In this document: positions 1 through 11,100 of the stretch, piece after piece
How positions within the stretch are numbered: position 1 is the first letter of the stretch
Layout of the letters: every line of letters starts with the position of its first letter
Translations under genes and position numbers: made by a program
Notes under the pieces: model-generated
What the model was told of the DNA's origin: nothing
Databases searched by the model: none
Seen by the model: the letters and a program-made list of their open reading frames with translations, nothing else
Origin: a bacterium
GTDB taxonomy: Bacteria > Chloroflexota > Chloroflexia > Chloroflexales > Kallotenuaceae
DNA: 64,000 bases
Assembly (NCBI GenBank): GCA_016781525.1
Contig: JADDQE010000218.1
Coordinates: 1 to 64,000 of the forward strand
Reading direction: 5' to 3'

Positions 1-336
1 CCCACATCCTGGCCCCTTGACAAAGGATGCATGAGCTGGAACAGCGGGACCAGACCACCAGCGGTGCTTCGTTTGCTTCGGCGGCCCTTTCGAGGGCAAT
101 GCCGTCGACGGATCGGTCCTTGCTTGCGCGAAGCCCTCGGATTCTATCGAGGTGTACGCATGGACTATCTGCCAGGCTTGTTTGTTGCGGCGCAGTGGCC
201 TTCGATGGGAAAAGCAAAGCCGGGCCCCTCGGCGAGGCGCAGCACTGCCCTCAATTCGGGTCGCGCTGCCCCTAATCGGGTCGGCAGCAGATCCGCTTGC
301 ACCAGTCGTGAGTGAGATCGAGGTGCTCAACTCGGC

Positions 337-1155
337 ATGAACCAGCATCTTCAGAATTATGCAGCAGCAGCGGAGTTCCTCAGCCGTGACCCACACGCCA
401 ACCGAGAGCTCTTGATCGCGCTCCGCTATGAGCCGCTGGCGACGGTCCGAGTGACTTGGCGCAATGAAACTGTCGCAGGGGCGCTTGTACGCGGACCTGG
501 CCCAACCGCCCTACGTCCCGAGTGGATTCGCTTTGACGCCGACGATCAGGATGCGGTCGTGGCGCTGCTCGATCAACGCGACTTCGACGACAACGCAATC
601 CTGTCACTGCATCGTCCCCAGTTCGGGGACTTCGTCGCTCAGCACTTCCGCCTTCTTCCCACCGGCGACGGCGTGTATGGCTACCTTGTCGACCGCCAAA
701 GCTTGTTACGGCCACCTGGCGTCCCCGTCCGACTACTGACAGCGAGCGATATTGGCCTCGTCGAGCGCAGCGGCTGTGGCTGGAGCCGGTCGTACTTCAT
801 GCGCCTCTTTCAGGAGCGGCGGCGCCCTTGGGCGATCGTCAAAGATGGTATGATTGTGTGCCGCGCGTCGAGTGGCTACCCTCATGCCAATAGTGAAGAG
901 GTCGTCGGGGTTTGGACCCATGAGCGCTGGCGGGGTCGCGGTCTGGCACGTGCCCTCGTTGCCGCTGTTGCAGCCGATATTCTTGAGCGCGCCAGCTTCG
1001 CGGCGTACACGACGACCTTTGATAACCATGCTTCACAGGCGGTAGCACGAGCAGTCGGCTTCCAGCCCTGCTTCACTGCTTACTCATACGCGCGGAAAAC
1101 CGATTCCTGGCCTGCGGGAGGTCATATTGTGGTAGACCAATTGGTACTCCCCTAA
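337..1155 (+). CDS. GNAT family N-acetyltransferase
   Basis: 272 aa ORF; C-terminal acetyl-CoA binding style motif VVGVWTHERWRGRGLARALVAAVAADI and FDNHASQAVARAVGFQ. Confidence 0.8.
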   Translation: MNQHLQNYAAAAEFLSRDPHANRELLIALRYEPLATVRVTWRNETVAGALVRGPGPTALRPEWIRFDADDQDAVVALLDQRDFDDNAILSLHRPQFGDFVAQHFRLLPTGDGVYGYLVDRQSLLRPPGVPVRLLTASDIGLVERSGCGWSRSYFMRLFQERRRPWAIVKDGMIVCRASSGYPHANSEEVVGVWTHERWRGRGLARALVAAVAADILERASFAAYTTTFDNHASQAVARAVGFQPCFTAYSYARKTDSWPAGGHIVVDQLVLP

Positions 1156-1204
1156 TAGGACCAGAACCAGCTCACGCTTTTGAACAGCTGTTTATAATGG
1201 AGGC

Positions 1205-3502
1205 ATGGCAGCGCCTCCTGCTAGCCGGCCTTCCGACCGAGAAGATAGTGCTATGCCGCTACCTCCGCGTCCACGACTGCGCCTGCGCTTACGACAACGC
1301 CCAGTTTCGAAGGGTTTTGCTCTGCTTGCCGAGATTTCGGCCGCGCCGGGCCTCGCCTCGGCTGCCACTCTCGCACTTGGCGGCATCCGAGCAACACTTA
1401 GTATACCGGCGGCGGCTCTCGTACTGTGCGACCGAACGAACAAGCCGCAAATTATCCTCGATACTGCTCATGGATATGATCGCAGGAGCAGCACACAGCT
1501 GGGGGTAGCGCTTCTGGATGCGATGCAGCAACACCCCCGAACGCTCGAGTACCCTCGCTTCTTATCGGCTCATCTCGAGCTGCAACACGAAGCAGAAATC
1601 GCCAGCAGTGTTCCAGGGGCGGTCCTTGCCACGCCACTGCTTATCGGCGACCAGCTGCTCGGTGTTTTAAGCGTCGAGGCTGATCGTCTACATCGTTGGA
1701 CGCGCCGCGAGGTGGCACTCGCGGAAGCTATCGCCGCACAGCTTGCCCAAGCGTTCCACAGTGAACGGCGGATCGCGCAGCTGCAGTATTCCGAAAAGCT
1801 ATCTTCGGCGTGCCAGACTCTTACGGCTCTCACCGCCGGCATGGACGTAGCCGGCACGTCACGGGCGATCGTCGAGCAAGCAGCCTTGGCAACTGGGGCA
1901 GCCGGTGCTCAGCTCTTTCTACGTCGCCGGAATCGGGGAGAGCTTGAGCCGGTTGCAGTCCACGGTGTCGTCTTAGTCACAGAAGGACGCCACGCCCGCA
2001 TAGACTGCGATCCGGCGGGCGGTAGAGCACTCAGCCACAGGCCTGAATGGCTGTTTGGGAATGAGCCAGAACCAGCGCCGATGGGACAGGGGGAACCCTG
2101 CAATCCGGACGAAGCGCAGTTGGCAGTATCTCTCCTCGATGGCAACGAGCTCGTCGGGGTAATAACGCTCTCTTTCACAGCCGCTGCGGCTCGCCCGTGT
2201 GATGCCATGCTGCCCGCGATTGAGCGCTTCGCCACTCACGCCGCCGCCGCCCTCAGGAATGCCCACCAGTACGACTCGGCCGCACAGCGGGCGCGGCGAA
2301 TGGTGGAGCTAGCACGCGCTACTCAGGTGCTTGACGCCCAAGCGAACATTGCCGCATCGATTGAACCGCTCGCACAGCAGAGCCTACATATATTGGACGC
2401 TCAAGGCTGTATCGTAGCGCTGCACCGCGAAGGCCACGAGGACGCAATCTATGCTGTCGGCCTATCGGATACCCAGCGTGGCACGATTTGCGACAACGAG
2501 GCATTCCAGAGCTTATTGTGCGGCACACCGTTGAGCCAGGACATTCCACAGCGACAGCCTGCCATTAGACAACCCGAGGCGCAGCTGGATCAAGCAGCGC
2601 GCGACGCCGGTTTCGCCGCTCAGCTGACGTTGCCCCTCACGCACAAGGACGCAATGGTCGGCGTAATTACCTACCTGTACGGTGCCGACCATACCTGGAA
2701 CGACGATGATTTTGAGACTGCAGGCCTCATCGCCAGCCAGATGACAACACTCATCGCTAACGCGCAGCTGTACCACGAAGTGCACGAGGCAAACCGTCTC
2801 AAATCGGAGTTCATTGCGACGATCAGCCATGAGCTGCGGACGCCGATGGGCGCGATCATGGGCTACGCCGAGCTTCTCGCCAGCGGCTCATACGGCGCCA
2901 TCCCCGACATGATGCATGAACCTTTGGGCCGGCTCAAGGCCAACGCGGACACACTATTGCTGTTAATTAATCAAATGCTTGATTTGTCACGGATCGAGGC
3001 CGGTCGCCTCGAGCTACATTCGGAGCCATTTCATCCTGCCGATCTGCTTCGGGCCGTGGCTTCGGCAGCGCAGCCGCAGCTTCGCGGCAAGCGGATTACC
3101 TTTGAGACAGTGGTCGAAGACACGGTGCCCGGCATTGTCCTTGGTGACGTCGGTCGACTCCGGCAAATGCTCGGTAATTTGGTCGACAATGGCCTCAAGT
3201 TCACGCAGTATGGCGGGCTTTTGGTCCGCTGCTCACGGGTCGATGAGCCGAATGGTGCCAAGCTTGTTTTCGATGTCAGCGACAGTGGACCCGGTATTCC
3301 AGAGGATAAGCTCCGAGTTATTTGGCAGCCATTCAGGCAAGGTAACAGCTCTGAAACGCGGAGCCATAGTGGTGCCGGGCTTGGACTCACAATCGTACAC
3401 AAGCTCACGGAGCTCATGGGCGGCACCACCGCGGTCGTCAGCCGACTCGGCATTGGCAGCACCTTCTCGATCAGACTGCCGCTGCATCTGCCACCGTCCT
3501 AG
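1205..3502 (+). CDS. GAF-domain sensor histidine kinase
   Basis: GAF-like repeats; HisKA H-box EFIATISHELRTPMGAIMGYAELL; HATPase N/G boxes LGNLVDNGLKFT, DSGPGIPEDKL, GAGLGLTIVHKL. Start could instead be the ATG at 1253. Confidence 0.9.
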   Translation: MAAPPASRPSDREDSAMPLPPRPRLRLRLRQRPVSKGFALLAEISAAPGLASAATLALGGIRATLSIPAAALVLCDRTNKPQIILDTAHGYDRRSSTQLGVALLDAMQQHPRTLEYPRFLSAHLELQHEAEIASSVPGAVLATPLLIGDQLLGVLSVEADRLHRWTRREVALAEAIAAQLAQAFHSERRIAQLQYSEKLSSACQTLTALTAGMDVAGTSRAIVEQAALATGAAGAQLFLRRRNRGELEPVAVHGVVLVTEGRHARIDCDPAGGRALSHRPEWLFGNEPEPAPMGQGEPCNPDEAQLAVSLLDGNELVGVITLSFTAAAARPCDAMLPAIERFATHAAAALRNAHQYDSAAQRARRMVELARATQVLDAQANIAASIEPLAQQSLHILDAQGCIVALHREGHEDAIYAVGLSDTQRGTICDNEAFQSLLCGTPLSQDIPQRQPAIRQPEAQLDQAARDAGFAAQLTLPLTHKDAMVGVITYLYGADHTWNDDDFETAGLIASQMTTLIANAQLYHEVHEANRLKSEFIATISHELRTPMGAIMGYAELLASGSYGAIPDMMHEPLGRLKANADTLLLLINQMLDLSRIEAGRLELHSEPFHPADLLRAVASAAQPQLRGKRITFETVVEDTVPGIVLGDVGRLRQMLGNLVDNGLKFTQYGGLLVRCSRVDEPNGAKLVFDVSDSGPGIPEDKLRVIWQPFRQGNSSETRSHSGAGLGLTIVHKLTELMGGTTAVVSRLGIGSTFSIRLPLHLPPS

Positions 3503-3577
3503 GCCCTTCACGGTCGCTGGTAGCTGGTGACGACGCAACCTGAGCCCAGACGACTATAAGCTCGTTTGTTCGCATGG

Positions 3578-3583
3578 TATAAT
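3578..3583 (+). promoter_or_regulatory. putative -10 element (TATAAT) upstream of ruvB
   Basis: ggTATAATaaagg; lies downstream of the ORF-track start (3566), so favours the ATG at 3611 as the real start. Confidence 0.5.
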
Positions 3584-3610
3584 AAAGGCCGAGCCGTGGA
3601 GCACCCGAGC

Positions 3611-4648
3611 ATGGACGACGAACGTCTGGTCAGCCCGAAAAGCCGCGAGGAAGACACAGCGGCCGATAAGAGTTTGCGACCGAAACGCCTGAATGAGTAC
3701 GTTGGGCAAGAAAAGGTCGTCGAAAATCTCAAGATCGCGATTGCGGCGGCGCAAGCCCGTGGCGAGCCGCTCGACCATATTCTCTTTTACGGACCGCCCG
3801 GGCTCGGCAAGACAACGCTGTGCCAAATCGTCGCGAACGAGATGGGCGTCAACGTACGCATCACCTCGGGCCCTGCAATCGAGCGCGCCGGGGACCTGGC
3901 CGCGATCCTGACGAATCTCAAGAAAGATGACATCCTCTTTATCGACGAGGTTCATCGCCTTAACCGTGCCGTTGAAGAGGTGCTGTATCCGGCGATGGAA
4001 GACTTCGCACTGGATATTGTCGTCGGCAAGGGGCCCAGTGCCCGCTCCCTACGACTGAAGCTGCCCAAGTTTACTGTGGTGGGTGCGACGACCCGCGTTG
4101 CGCTGCTGACCTCGCCACTCCGCGATCGCTTCGGGTCGGTCCATCGCCTCGAGTTCTACTCGGTGGAAGCGATGGATCAAATTATTCGACGCACTGCCGC
4201 GATCCTGAAAACAGGCATCGATCCGGAGGCAGCGCTTGAGCTTGCGCGCAGGGCACGCGGCACACCCCGTATCGCCAACCGCATCCTCAAGCGTGTGCGC
4301 GACTTTGCCCAGGTGAAGGCAGATAACCATATCACTCGGGAAGTCGCGCGCGACGCGCTGGAGCGTTTGGAGGTCGACGAGCTTGGATTGGACCCCAACG
4401 ACCGACGCGTGCTGCACGCCATCATCGATCTCTTTGGGGGTGGTCCTGTCGGGTTATCGACACTCGCTGCCGCCACCGCGGAAGAGGTCGACGCCATCGA
4501 AGACGTGTACGAGCCGTATCTCTTGCAGCTTGGCTTTATCCAGCGGACGCCGCGGGGTCGCACCGCTACCCGCCGTGCATACGAACATCTTGGGCTACGC
4601 TACCCCGAGCGAAATCAGCCCGACGAAATACAGGGCACCCTCTGGTAG
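3611..4648 (+). CDS. ruvB: Holliday junction branch migration DNA helicase RuvB
   Basis: [66 protein letters not shown]; start chosen as [10 protein letters not shown]. Confidence 0.95.
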   Translation: MDDERLVSPKSREEDTAADKSLRPKRLNEYVGQEKVVENLKIAIAAAQARGEPLDHILFYGPPGLGKTTLCQIVANEMGVNVRITSGPAIERAGDLAAILTNLKKDDILFIDEVHRLNRAVEEVLYPAMEDFALDIVVGKGPSARSLRLKLPKFTVVGATTRVALLTSPLRDRFGSVHRLEFYSVEAMDQIIRRTAAILKTGIDPEAALELARRARGTPRIANRILKRVRDFAQVKADNHITREVARDALERLEVDELGLDPNDRRVLHAIIDLFGGGPVGLSTLAAATAEEVDAIEDVYEPYLLQLGFIQRTPRGRTATRRAYEHLGLRYPERNQPDEIQGTLW

Positions 4649-4682
4649 CAGCCCCCATGGTGATCCACGGGATCGAGCCCGC

Positions 4683-4916
4683 TTAAGGCCTATCGCCGAT
4701 CGCCCGCCGGCATAACCATACGCCTATGGCAAGCACCACCCCGATGCCGCGTGTCGCGCCGCGCTGCAGAGCCAGCCAGTCGACCATGCGGCGCCACGCT
4801 TGGCTCGGAATGGCATCCCGCCACAAGCGCATATGCCCTTCCGGTGCCACCATCGATACGAGCCCATCACCGACGAAGAGCTCGCCTGCAACTTCCAACA
4901 ACCGGTTCTTCCACAT
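4683..4916 (-). CDS. small hypothetical protein
   Basis: MWKNRLLEVAGELFVGDGLVSMVAPEGHMRLWRDAIPSQAWRRMVDWLALQRGATRGIGVVLAIGVWLCRRAIGDRP; C-terminal hydrophobic segment. Confidence 0.55.
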   Translation of the reverse strand: MWKNRLLEVAGELFVGDGLVSMVAPEGHMRLWRDAIPSQAWRRMVDWLALQRGATRGIGVVLAIGVWLCRRAIGDRP

Positions 4917-5027
4917 AACCCTGCTCCCTCCTATCTGCTGGTTGCAGCAATACGCGCACCACCTTAGCCGAGGAACATTCGCCGCTTGAATGCGAGGGCG
5001 GGAACCGGCTAGCGTGAGGCGTAAACA

Positions 5028-5066
5028 ACGCATCGCCGCTCCAATGTAGGAGCGGCGATGCGTTCA
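5028..5066 (-). terminator. strong hairpin, likely terminator of the pilin-like gene
   Basis: AACGCATCGCCGCTCC-aatgta-GGAGCGGCGATGCGTT, perfect ~16 bp stem downstream of the minus-strand ORF ending at 5109 (coordinates +/-2). Confidence 0.65.
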
Positions 5067-5108
5067 TGTTCAACTCCTGATTAACGGACCGCAAGGAGGC
5101 CGCTTCGA

Positions 5109-5408
5109 TTAGCCGCCTCCGCGATTGCCAGGATTCGTAGAACATGCCCGATTCCGACCGTTATTCGTCGGCCCTTCGCCATTTTCACGGGCCAGCGTAC
5201 AGTTTATCTCCTCGTATGTCGAGCTGACCCGCCGGCCTGTGCTGGTCACAGCTCCAGCGACCACAATCGCGACCAACACCAGGATGATTGCATACTCGGT
5301 CAGACCCTGAGCCGTGCGATACCGCGTCGCACCTTTCGGTGCGATCAGTCGGCACATGTGCGCCAGCAACGCGACCATCGCCGTCAACAATTGCGAAAAA
5401 TGTTTCAT
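5109..5408 (-). CDS. Flp/TadE-like type IVb pilin family protein
   Basis: AQGLTEYAIILVLVAIVVAGAV matches Flp pilin processing/hydrophobic segment; start at MKHFSQLL. Confidence 0.7.
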   Translation of the reverse strand: MKHFSQLLTAMVALLAHMCRLIAPKGATRYRTAQGLTEYAIILVLVAIVVAGAVTSTGRRVSSTYEEINCTLARENGEGPTNNGRNRACSTNPGNRGGG

Positions 5409-5673
5409 GAAGAGCCTTCCTACAAACAACAGCGTTACGTCAACCCTACCTAAGTCCGACTGCCGCGGCAATAGAGCGGCAGTACCGACAGAAAGGACCA
5501 AAGGTCCTGAGAAAACGGGTAACGTTTTACCGGGCTGGGGAGGGACCCGTCTCTTGGTTTCTCTTGATACGGTCGACGCGACGCCGCAATCTCAAGCGGA
5601 ACCATCTCGGCTATGCTACAATGCCGACACCTCAGCAGTGCGCGGCGCGGCGCAAGTCCCATAGGAGCTCTAT

Positions 5674-6717
5674 ATGTCGCTGTTAGAACGCTACCGCGAC
5701 CTTTTACCGATTACCGACACAACTCCGTTGATTTCCCTCGCCGAGGGTAATACTCCGCTCATCTCAGCTCCGCGGCTTGCCCGTGAAATCGGCGTCCGCG
5801 AGCTTTGGCTGAAGTTCGAGGGCATGAATCCCACGGGCTCATTTAAAGATCGTGGCATGGTCATGGCAATCGCCAAAGCTCTCGAAGAGGGTGCACGCAG
5901 CGTTGTTTGTGCCTCGACGGGCAACACGTCGGCGTCGGCAGCCGCATATGCGGCACGGGCCGGGCTTGAGGCGGTTGTGATCGTACCCGCTGGAAAGATC
6001 GCGCTCGGAAAGCTGGCCCAGGCCCTCATGTACGGGGCAAAGCTCGTCGCGGTCGACGGCAACTTCGACGCGGCGCTCGACATTGTTCGCAAGATGGGTG
6101 ACAATTATCCGATTACGGTGGTCAACTCAGTTAACCACTATCGGATCGAGGGTCAAACCACTGCGGCCTACGAGATCGTCGACACCCTCGGCGACGCACC
6201 CGACGCACTCTGCCTACCGGTGGGGAACGCGGGCAATATTACAGCCTACTGGTTAGGCTTTCGTCGCTACCACGAGCGTGGGAAAACTACCCACTTACCG
6301 AAGATGCTTGGCTTTCAGGCCGAGGGTGCAAGCCCAATCGTTCAGGGAGCTCCGTTCGAGAAACCGCATACCCTTGCCACCGCAATCAACATTGGCAACC
6401 CGGCGAGCTGGCGGTTTGCAGTTGGCGCCCGCGACGAGTCGAAGGGCTGCATTGACTGCGTGAGCGACGACGAGATTGTGGTAGCTTGGCGGGACCTTGC
6501 CCGCTGCGAAGGCGTCTTTTGTGAGCCTGCCTCGGCTGCAGGCATTGCCGGGCTGCGCAAGCTGATGCAGCAGGGCGCGGCAGAGCCTGATGCCCGCTAT
6601 GTAGCGGTATTGACGGGCCACGGCCTGAAGGACCCGGCCATGGCGGTCGAGCAGTTCGCCGCGCCAACGCCGATCGCGCCAACCATGGCCGCGATTGAGC
6701 GCGCTCTTGGCTGGTAG
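5674..6717 (+). CDS. thrC: threonine synthase
   Basis: [33 protein letters not shown] (PLP lysine), [17 protein letters not shown]. Confidence 0.93.
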   Translation: MSLLERYRDLLPITDTTPLISLAEGNTPLISAPRLAREIGVRELWLKFEGMNPTGSFKDRGMVMAIAKALEEGARSVVCASTGNTSASAAAYAARAGLEAVVIVPAGKIALGKLAQALMYGAKLVAVDGNFDAALDIVRKMGDNYPITVVNSVNHYRIEGQTTAAYEIVDTLGDAPDALCLPVGNAGNITAYWLGFRRYHERGKTTHLPKMLGFQAEGASPIVQGAPFEKPHTLATAINIGNPASWRFAVGARDESKGCIDCVSDDEIVVAWRDLARCEGVFCEPASAAGIAGLRKLMQQGAAEPDARYVAVLTGHGLKDPAMAVEQFAAPTPIAPTMAAIERALGW

Positions 6718-7020
6718 CAGAGCAGGTTGCCCGGCAGACGGTCGGCTGTCGCGCATACATATGCTAATGATGCGTGCCCGTCCAGATCAGCAGAAGGCTT
6801 GGGGCCTCGCCTCATGTAAAGGAGACGCAGCAATGGCTCGCATTGCTGCGTCCCGCCGCCGTTTGCCCCTGAGGCTGAAGTGCAGTGTAGAGAGGCACAC
6901 AATACTTAGGGAAGCCCGACGCATTGGGCAAGCGGCACGCTGCTTAGTCAGGTCACCTCACCCGCTGGAATAAACGCCCGGTTGACTGCAATTCGAAGCT
7001 ACGTCTGGTGGCAACACGTT

Positions 7021-7320
7021 CTACCGGGTGACATCGTCGCAGGTGAGGGAGCTGCTAAAATCGTTGCACCACTGCTGTTCGTCAGCGCCGTTGTTACGCA
7101 CAACGATGTTGGACCCCGTCAGCTCCTAGAGGCGTACGTTCCACTCGGCACCGGCGTTCGAGAAGGTATTACCTTCCACGATAATATTGGCACTGTTCGA
7201 ATTCCCAATCACCAGATCCGCCTGCGCGGCACTGTTCCAACCAAATTTCAAGCCGCGCAGGGTACGCACCGTGGAGCGCCGACGGCCGTGTTTCGACGTA
7301 GCACAAGACTCTGCCCACGC
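7021..7320 (-). pseudogene. remnant of a right-handed parallel beta-helix protein
   Basis: minus frame reads ...ADLVIGNSNSANIIVEGNTFSNAGAEWNVRL*ELTGSNIVVRNNGADEQQWCNDFSSSLTCDDVTR* with an internal TAG (7126-7128); beta-helix style repeats on both sides. Confidence 0.55.
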
Positions 7321-7618
7321 CAACGCAACAGTTCATACGCCACCAAAGCTCCGTATGACACGACACGTTTTCGCACTTTCCGGCATTGCACACCTGCTTG
7401 TGAGTGACTGGCGTGACGCCGCCGGTATGTCCTTTCAGGGGCGGCTGGATACGCGTTCGGAGTTGTGGTCGCCAGTAGCCTACCGGTGGTGCCCCCTTTA
7501 TCGTCCGCCAATGAGGACTTCATACCCACTTCGCGGGCAGTGCGGCAACGTATAGTGCTGGCTCACCAATCTAATCTGCAGCCTCCCGGCTGAGAAGCGA
7601 AATACAAGGAGATGGGGC

Positions 7619-7882
7619 ATGGATACGGTTTGCGTCGAGTTCGCATGTGACTGCAGTGGGTCGGCCCTGGTGTCCCTTCCGGACGACCAGGTAGAGACGT
7701 TTATGAACGAGTGGCGAGCCAGCCATCAAGATCGTCGCTGTATGCCAAGTGTGATCGTGATTGAAGCGACGGACGCGCTGGCGCTGGCAGACGACAACGT
7801 TCCCGAGGCCCGACCGGAGCAGTGCGCCTGGGTCGAGCGTCAACTTGCCGCGCTCGACCAGGAACTCGCCGACCGACGCTAA
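7619..7882 (+). CDS. hypothetical protein
   Basis: 87 aa ORF with GGAG-like RBS (caaggagatggggcATG). Confidence 0.45.
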   Translation: MDTVCVEFACDCSGSALVSLPDDQVETFMNEWRASHQDRRCMPSVIVIEATDALALADDNVPEARPEQCAWVERQLAALDQELADRR

Positions 7883-8241
7883 CCAGTACCCCTTCTGCTA
7901 GTCGCCGCCCACAGAGGTCGGACATGCGCTGCATAGGTCCGACCTAACCCACCAGCGGCGTCCGGGACATCCCATTGTGTCCGAACCGCCGCCGACGCGA
8001 CACGAGACGATCTTTGCACGCGCACGCGGCTTCGTGTACAAAATTTTCGTCCTGCCTTCATTTGCCAGCGATCCACCGGGCCACCTGTCGCAGCTACACC
8101 TCGATCGAAGCGCAGTCCCCGCCACACGCCTCCAGCTTCAGCGCTGCCGGCGCGTACCTCGCGGTGCATGTTGTGGGCACAAGCTGCGAAAAAGTGGCAT
8201 CCAGAGCGGCCCGATCGACCGCTCTGGGATTGTGAAGTAAC

Positions 8242-8270
8242 TTGACATTCGACTTAAGATAAGCTATAGT
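8242..8270 (+). promoter_or_regulatory. sigma70-type promoter for riboswitch-met operon
   Basis: TTGACA (8242-8247) - 17 bp - TATAGT (8265-8270). Confidence 0.8.
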
Positions 8271-8298
8271 CCTCGTCAACAAGCGAATATAGGCAACG

Positions 8299-8409
8299 CT
8301 CTTATCCAGAGGGGTGGAGGGACCGGCCCGACGAAACCCCGGCAACCGTCCTGGCAATGATGCCAGCTACAGGTGCCAAATCCGGCAGAAGCATTCTGGA
8401 AGATGAGAG
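8299..8409 (+). promoter_or_regulatory. SAM-I (S-box) riboswitch aptamer
   Basis: CTCTTATCCAGAGGGGTGGAGGGACCGGCCCGACGAAACCCCGGCAACC ... GGTGCCAAATCCGGCAG ... GATGAGAG; P1 CTCTTATC/GATGAGAG. Confidence 0.96.
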
Positions 8410-8452
8410 GACGCGCCAGCACAGCTACTCCGGCTGCTGCTCTGTGTATGCT

Positions 8453-8482
8453 CTCTCATCAACTACCGATGAGAGATTTTTT
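8453..8482 (+). terminator. riboswitch-controlled intrinsic terminator
   Basis: CTCTCATC-aactacc-GATGAGAG-atttttta; 5' arm also perfectly complementary to aptamer P1 3' strand 8402-8409. Confidence 0.92.
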
Positions 8483-8565
8483 ATTTTGGGTTTTCGATGC
8501 GACATTCGCGGCCGCAGGCAAGCGAAACCGCGAAATCATCGGAAATCCGGGTCGGGAGAGCAGGC

Positions 8566-9849
8566 ATGGCCGATCAGCAGTTCAAGGGCTTTGATACGTT
8601 GGCGCTTCACGGTGGGCAGGTGGCGGACCCGGCAACCGGGGCACGCGCAGTTCCGATCTACCAGACAACCTCGTATGTGTTCCGCGATACTGAGCACGCG
8701 CAGGCGCTCTTTGCCCTGCAAGAGGTCGGCAATATCTACACCCGCATTATGAATCCCACGAGTGACGTGCTTGAGCAGCGCATCGCTCTGCTCGAAGGTG
8801 GCGTTGGGGCACTGGCCGTGGCATCGGGACAGGCAGCAGAGGCGCTGGCGATCATGAACATCGCCGAGAAGGGCGACAACATCGTCTCGGCGACAAGCTT
8901 ATACGGCGGCACCTATAACCTGTTCCACTATACCCTTCCGAAGTATGGTATCGACGTCAAGTTCCAAGATCCGGACGATCCGGAAGCGTTTATCGCACAG
9001 ATCGACGATCGGACACGTGCCGTATTCCTGGAAACGATCGGCAACCCACGGCTTAACGTTCCCGACATCGAGACGATTGCGCGACTAGCGCATGAAAAGG
9101 GTGTTCCGGTGATCGTCGATAACACCGTGGCAACGCCGTATCTGCTCCGGCCCTTCGAGTGGGGCGTCGATATTGTTGTTCACTCGGCAACGAAATTCAT
9201 CGGCGGGCATGGCACGACGATCGGCGGACTAATCGTCGACAGCGGCAAGTTTGACTGGGCCGGAAGTGGACGCTTTGCGAACTTTACGACGCCCGATCCC
9301 AGCTACCGCGGAGTACGCTTCGCGGACCTCGGCGCGCCGGCGTTTATCCTGAAGGCGCGAGTCCAGGGCCTACGCGACCTCGGCGCGTCGTTGTCGCCAT
9401 TCAACTCGTTCATGTTCATCCAGGGAGTGGAGACGTTGAGTGTCCGGATGGACCGTCACTGCCAGAATGCACTGGGCGTTGCGCGCTTCCTGCATGAGCA
9501 TCCGAAAGTTGAGTGGGTCAACTATCCGGGACTGCCGTCGCATCCAGATCATCAGCTTGCACAGAAGTACTTACCCAAGGGCCAGGGCGCATTGATCGGC
9601 TTCGGCATCCAGGGCGGTAGGGCGGCCGGGCATAAGTTTATCGATAGCCTGCAGCTCTTCTCGCACCTGGCCAATATTGGCGATGCGAAGTCGCTGGCGA
9701 TCCATCCGGCGAGCACAACGCACTCGCAGCTAACGCCCGACGAGCAGGTAACGACGGGCGTAACTGATGACTATGTGCGGCTATCGATCGGGCTCGAAAC
9801 GCTTGACGACCTGTTGACTGATCTCGATAGCGCGTTGAGCAAAGTATAA
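8566..9849 (+). CDS. metY: O-acetylhomoserine aminocarboxypropyltransferase (sulfhydrylase)
   Basis: [59 protein letters not shown]; downstream of SAM riboswitch; start at MADQQFKG. Confidence 0.94.
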   Translation: MADQQFKGFDTLALHGGQVADPATGARAVPIYQTTSYVFRDTEHAQALFALQEVGNIYTRIMNPTSDVLEQRIALLEGGVGALAVASGQAAEALAIMNIAEKGDNIVSATSLYGGTYNLFHYTLPKYGIDVKFQDPDDPEAFIAQIDDRTRAVFLETIGNPRLNVPDIETIARLAHEKGVPVIVDNTVATPYLLRPFEWGVDIVVHSATKFIGGHGTTIGGLIVDSGKFDWAGSGRFANFTTPDPSYRGVRFADLGAPAFILKARVQGLRDLGASLSPFNSFMFIQGVETLSVRMDRHCQNALGVARFLHEHPKVEWVNYPGLPSHPDHQLAQKYLPKGQGALIGFGIQGGRAAGHKFIDSLQLFSHLANIGDAKSLAIHPASTTHSQLTPDEQVTTGVTDDYVRLSIGLETLDDLLTDLDSALSKV

Positions 9850-9933
9850 CGAGGCGGCGGGCACCGGGTACAGGTTATAGGAGAACCTTGCGCCACAGTA
9901 CCTGGTGTCTGCAACCTGACTGAAAACTAAAAA

Positions 9934-11100
9934 ATGTTGGCAGCATTAGAGCGCGAATTAGCAACCTTGAACACTGACGTTGGGATTGTCCAAACGCAGT
10001 ACGCGACCTGGGATGAACCGTTACGGCTGAAGAGCGGCGTGGAGCTGACGCCAATCACCCTGGCGTACGAAACCTACGGCGCGCTGAACGCGTGCCGTGA
10101 CAACGCCGTGCTGGTCATGCACGCACTGTCGGGTGACGCGCATGTCGCTGGACGGCACGCGCCGACGGACCGCAAGCCGGGATGGTGGGATGCGATCGTC
10201 GGGCCAGGGCGCGCGCTCGACACGGCACGCTACTTTGTTATCTGTGTCAATGTGCTCGGCGGCTGCAGCGGATCAACCGGGCCCAGCTCGCTTGATCCCG
10301 AGAGCGACCGACCGTATGGCGCGCGCTTCCCGATCGTGACGGTCCCCGATATGGTCGCCGCGCAGGTCCGGCTGCTCGATCGCCTTGGCATCCAAACATT
10401 GCACGCCGTTATCGGCGGCTCGATGGGCGGCATGCAGGTGCTTGAGCTCGCGATTAACCATCCTGACCGCGTGCGACTGGGGATTCTTCTGGCAACGACA
10501 GCGCAGCATGGGGCGCAGCAAATCGCGTTCAACCATATCGGCCGTCAAGCGATCATGCGTGATCCGCTCTGGCGTGGCGGTGATTACTATGGTCACGAGC
10601 CACCTGCCGCGGGGCTTGCGACTGCGCGGATGGTCGGGCACATGACCTACCTAAGCGAAGAGCGGCTACAATGGCGCTTTGGACGTGAGCTGCAAAAGGC
10701 GGAGGAGCTGAGCTTCGCGCACGGCAGCGAGTTTGCGGTGGAAAGCTATCTCGACTACCAAGGCAACTCGTTTGTCGGGCGCTTCGATGCGAACTCGTAC
10801 TTGTATATCACCAAGGCGCTCGACTATTTCAACGCCAGCGATGGCTACGCCTCGCTCGCGGAAGCTTTCAAGCACGCGCAGGCGCGCTTCCTGGTGGGAT
10901 CATTCTCGTCGGACTGGCTATATCCACCGCACGCCTCAGAGGAAATAGTCGCAGCGCTACAGGCGGCGGGGCGTGACGTCGAATACATTACGCTTGAGTC
11001 GCCGCTCGGTCACGACGCGTTTCTGTTGGACCATGAGCGCCTGACGCCAATTATTCGGGAGTTTTTGACATCAACGGAGGAGTCAGGGGCTAGAGGCTAA
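9934..11100 (+). CDS. metX: homoserine O-acetyltransferase
   Basis: LAYETYGALNACRDNAVLVMHALSGDAHVAG, GGSMGGMQVLELA (nucleophile elbow), LGHDAFLLDHERL. Confidence 0.93.
   Translation: MLAALERELATLNTDVGIVQTQYATWDEPLRLKSGVELTPITLAYETYGALNACRDNAVLVMHALSGDAHVAGRHAPTDRKPGWWDAIVGPGRALDTARYFVICVNVLGGCSGSTGPSSLDPESDRPYGARFPIVTVPDMVAAQVRLLDRLGIQTLHAVIGGSMGGMQVLELAINHPDRVRLGILLATTAQHGAQQIAFNHIGRQAIMRDPLWRGGDYYGHEPPAAGLATARMVGHMTYLSEERLQWRFGRELQKAEELSFAHGSEFAVESYLDYQGNSFVGRFDANSYLYITKALDYFNASDGYASLAEAFKHAQARFLVGSFSSDWLYPPHASEEIVAALQAAGRDVEYITLESPLGHDAFLLDHERLTPIIREFLTSTEESGARG

Noticed and set aside
1-336. Overlapping ORFs at 27-340
   Set aside because: Short, arginine/serine-rich, no recognisable domain; likely non-coding or the unrecognisable end of a neighbour.
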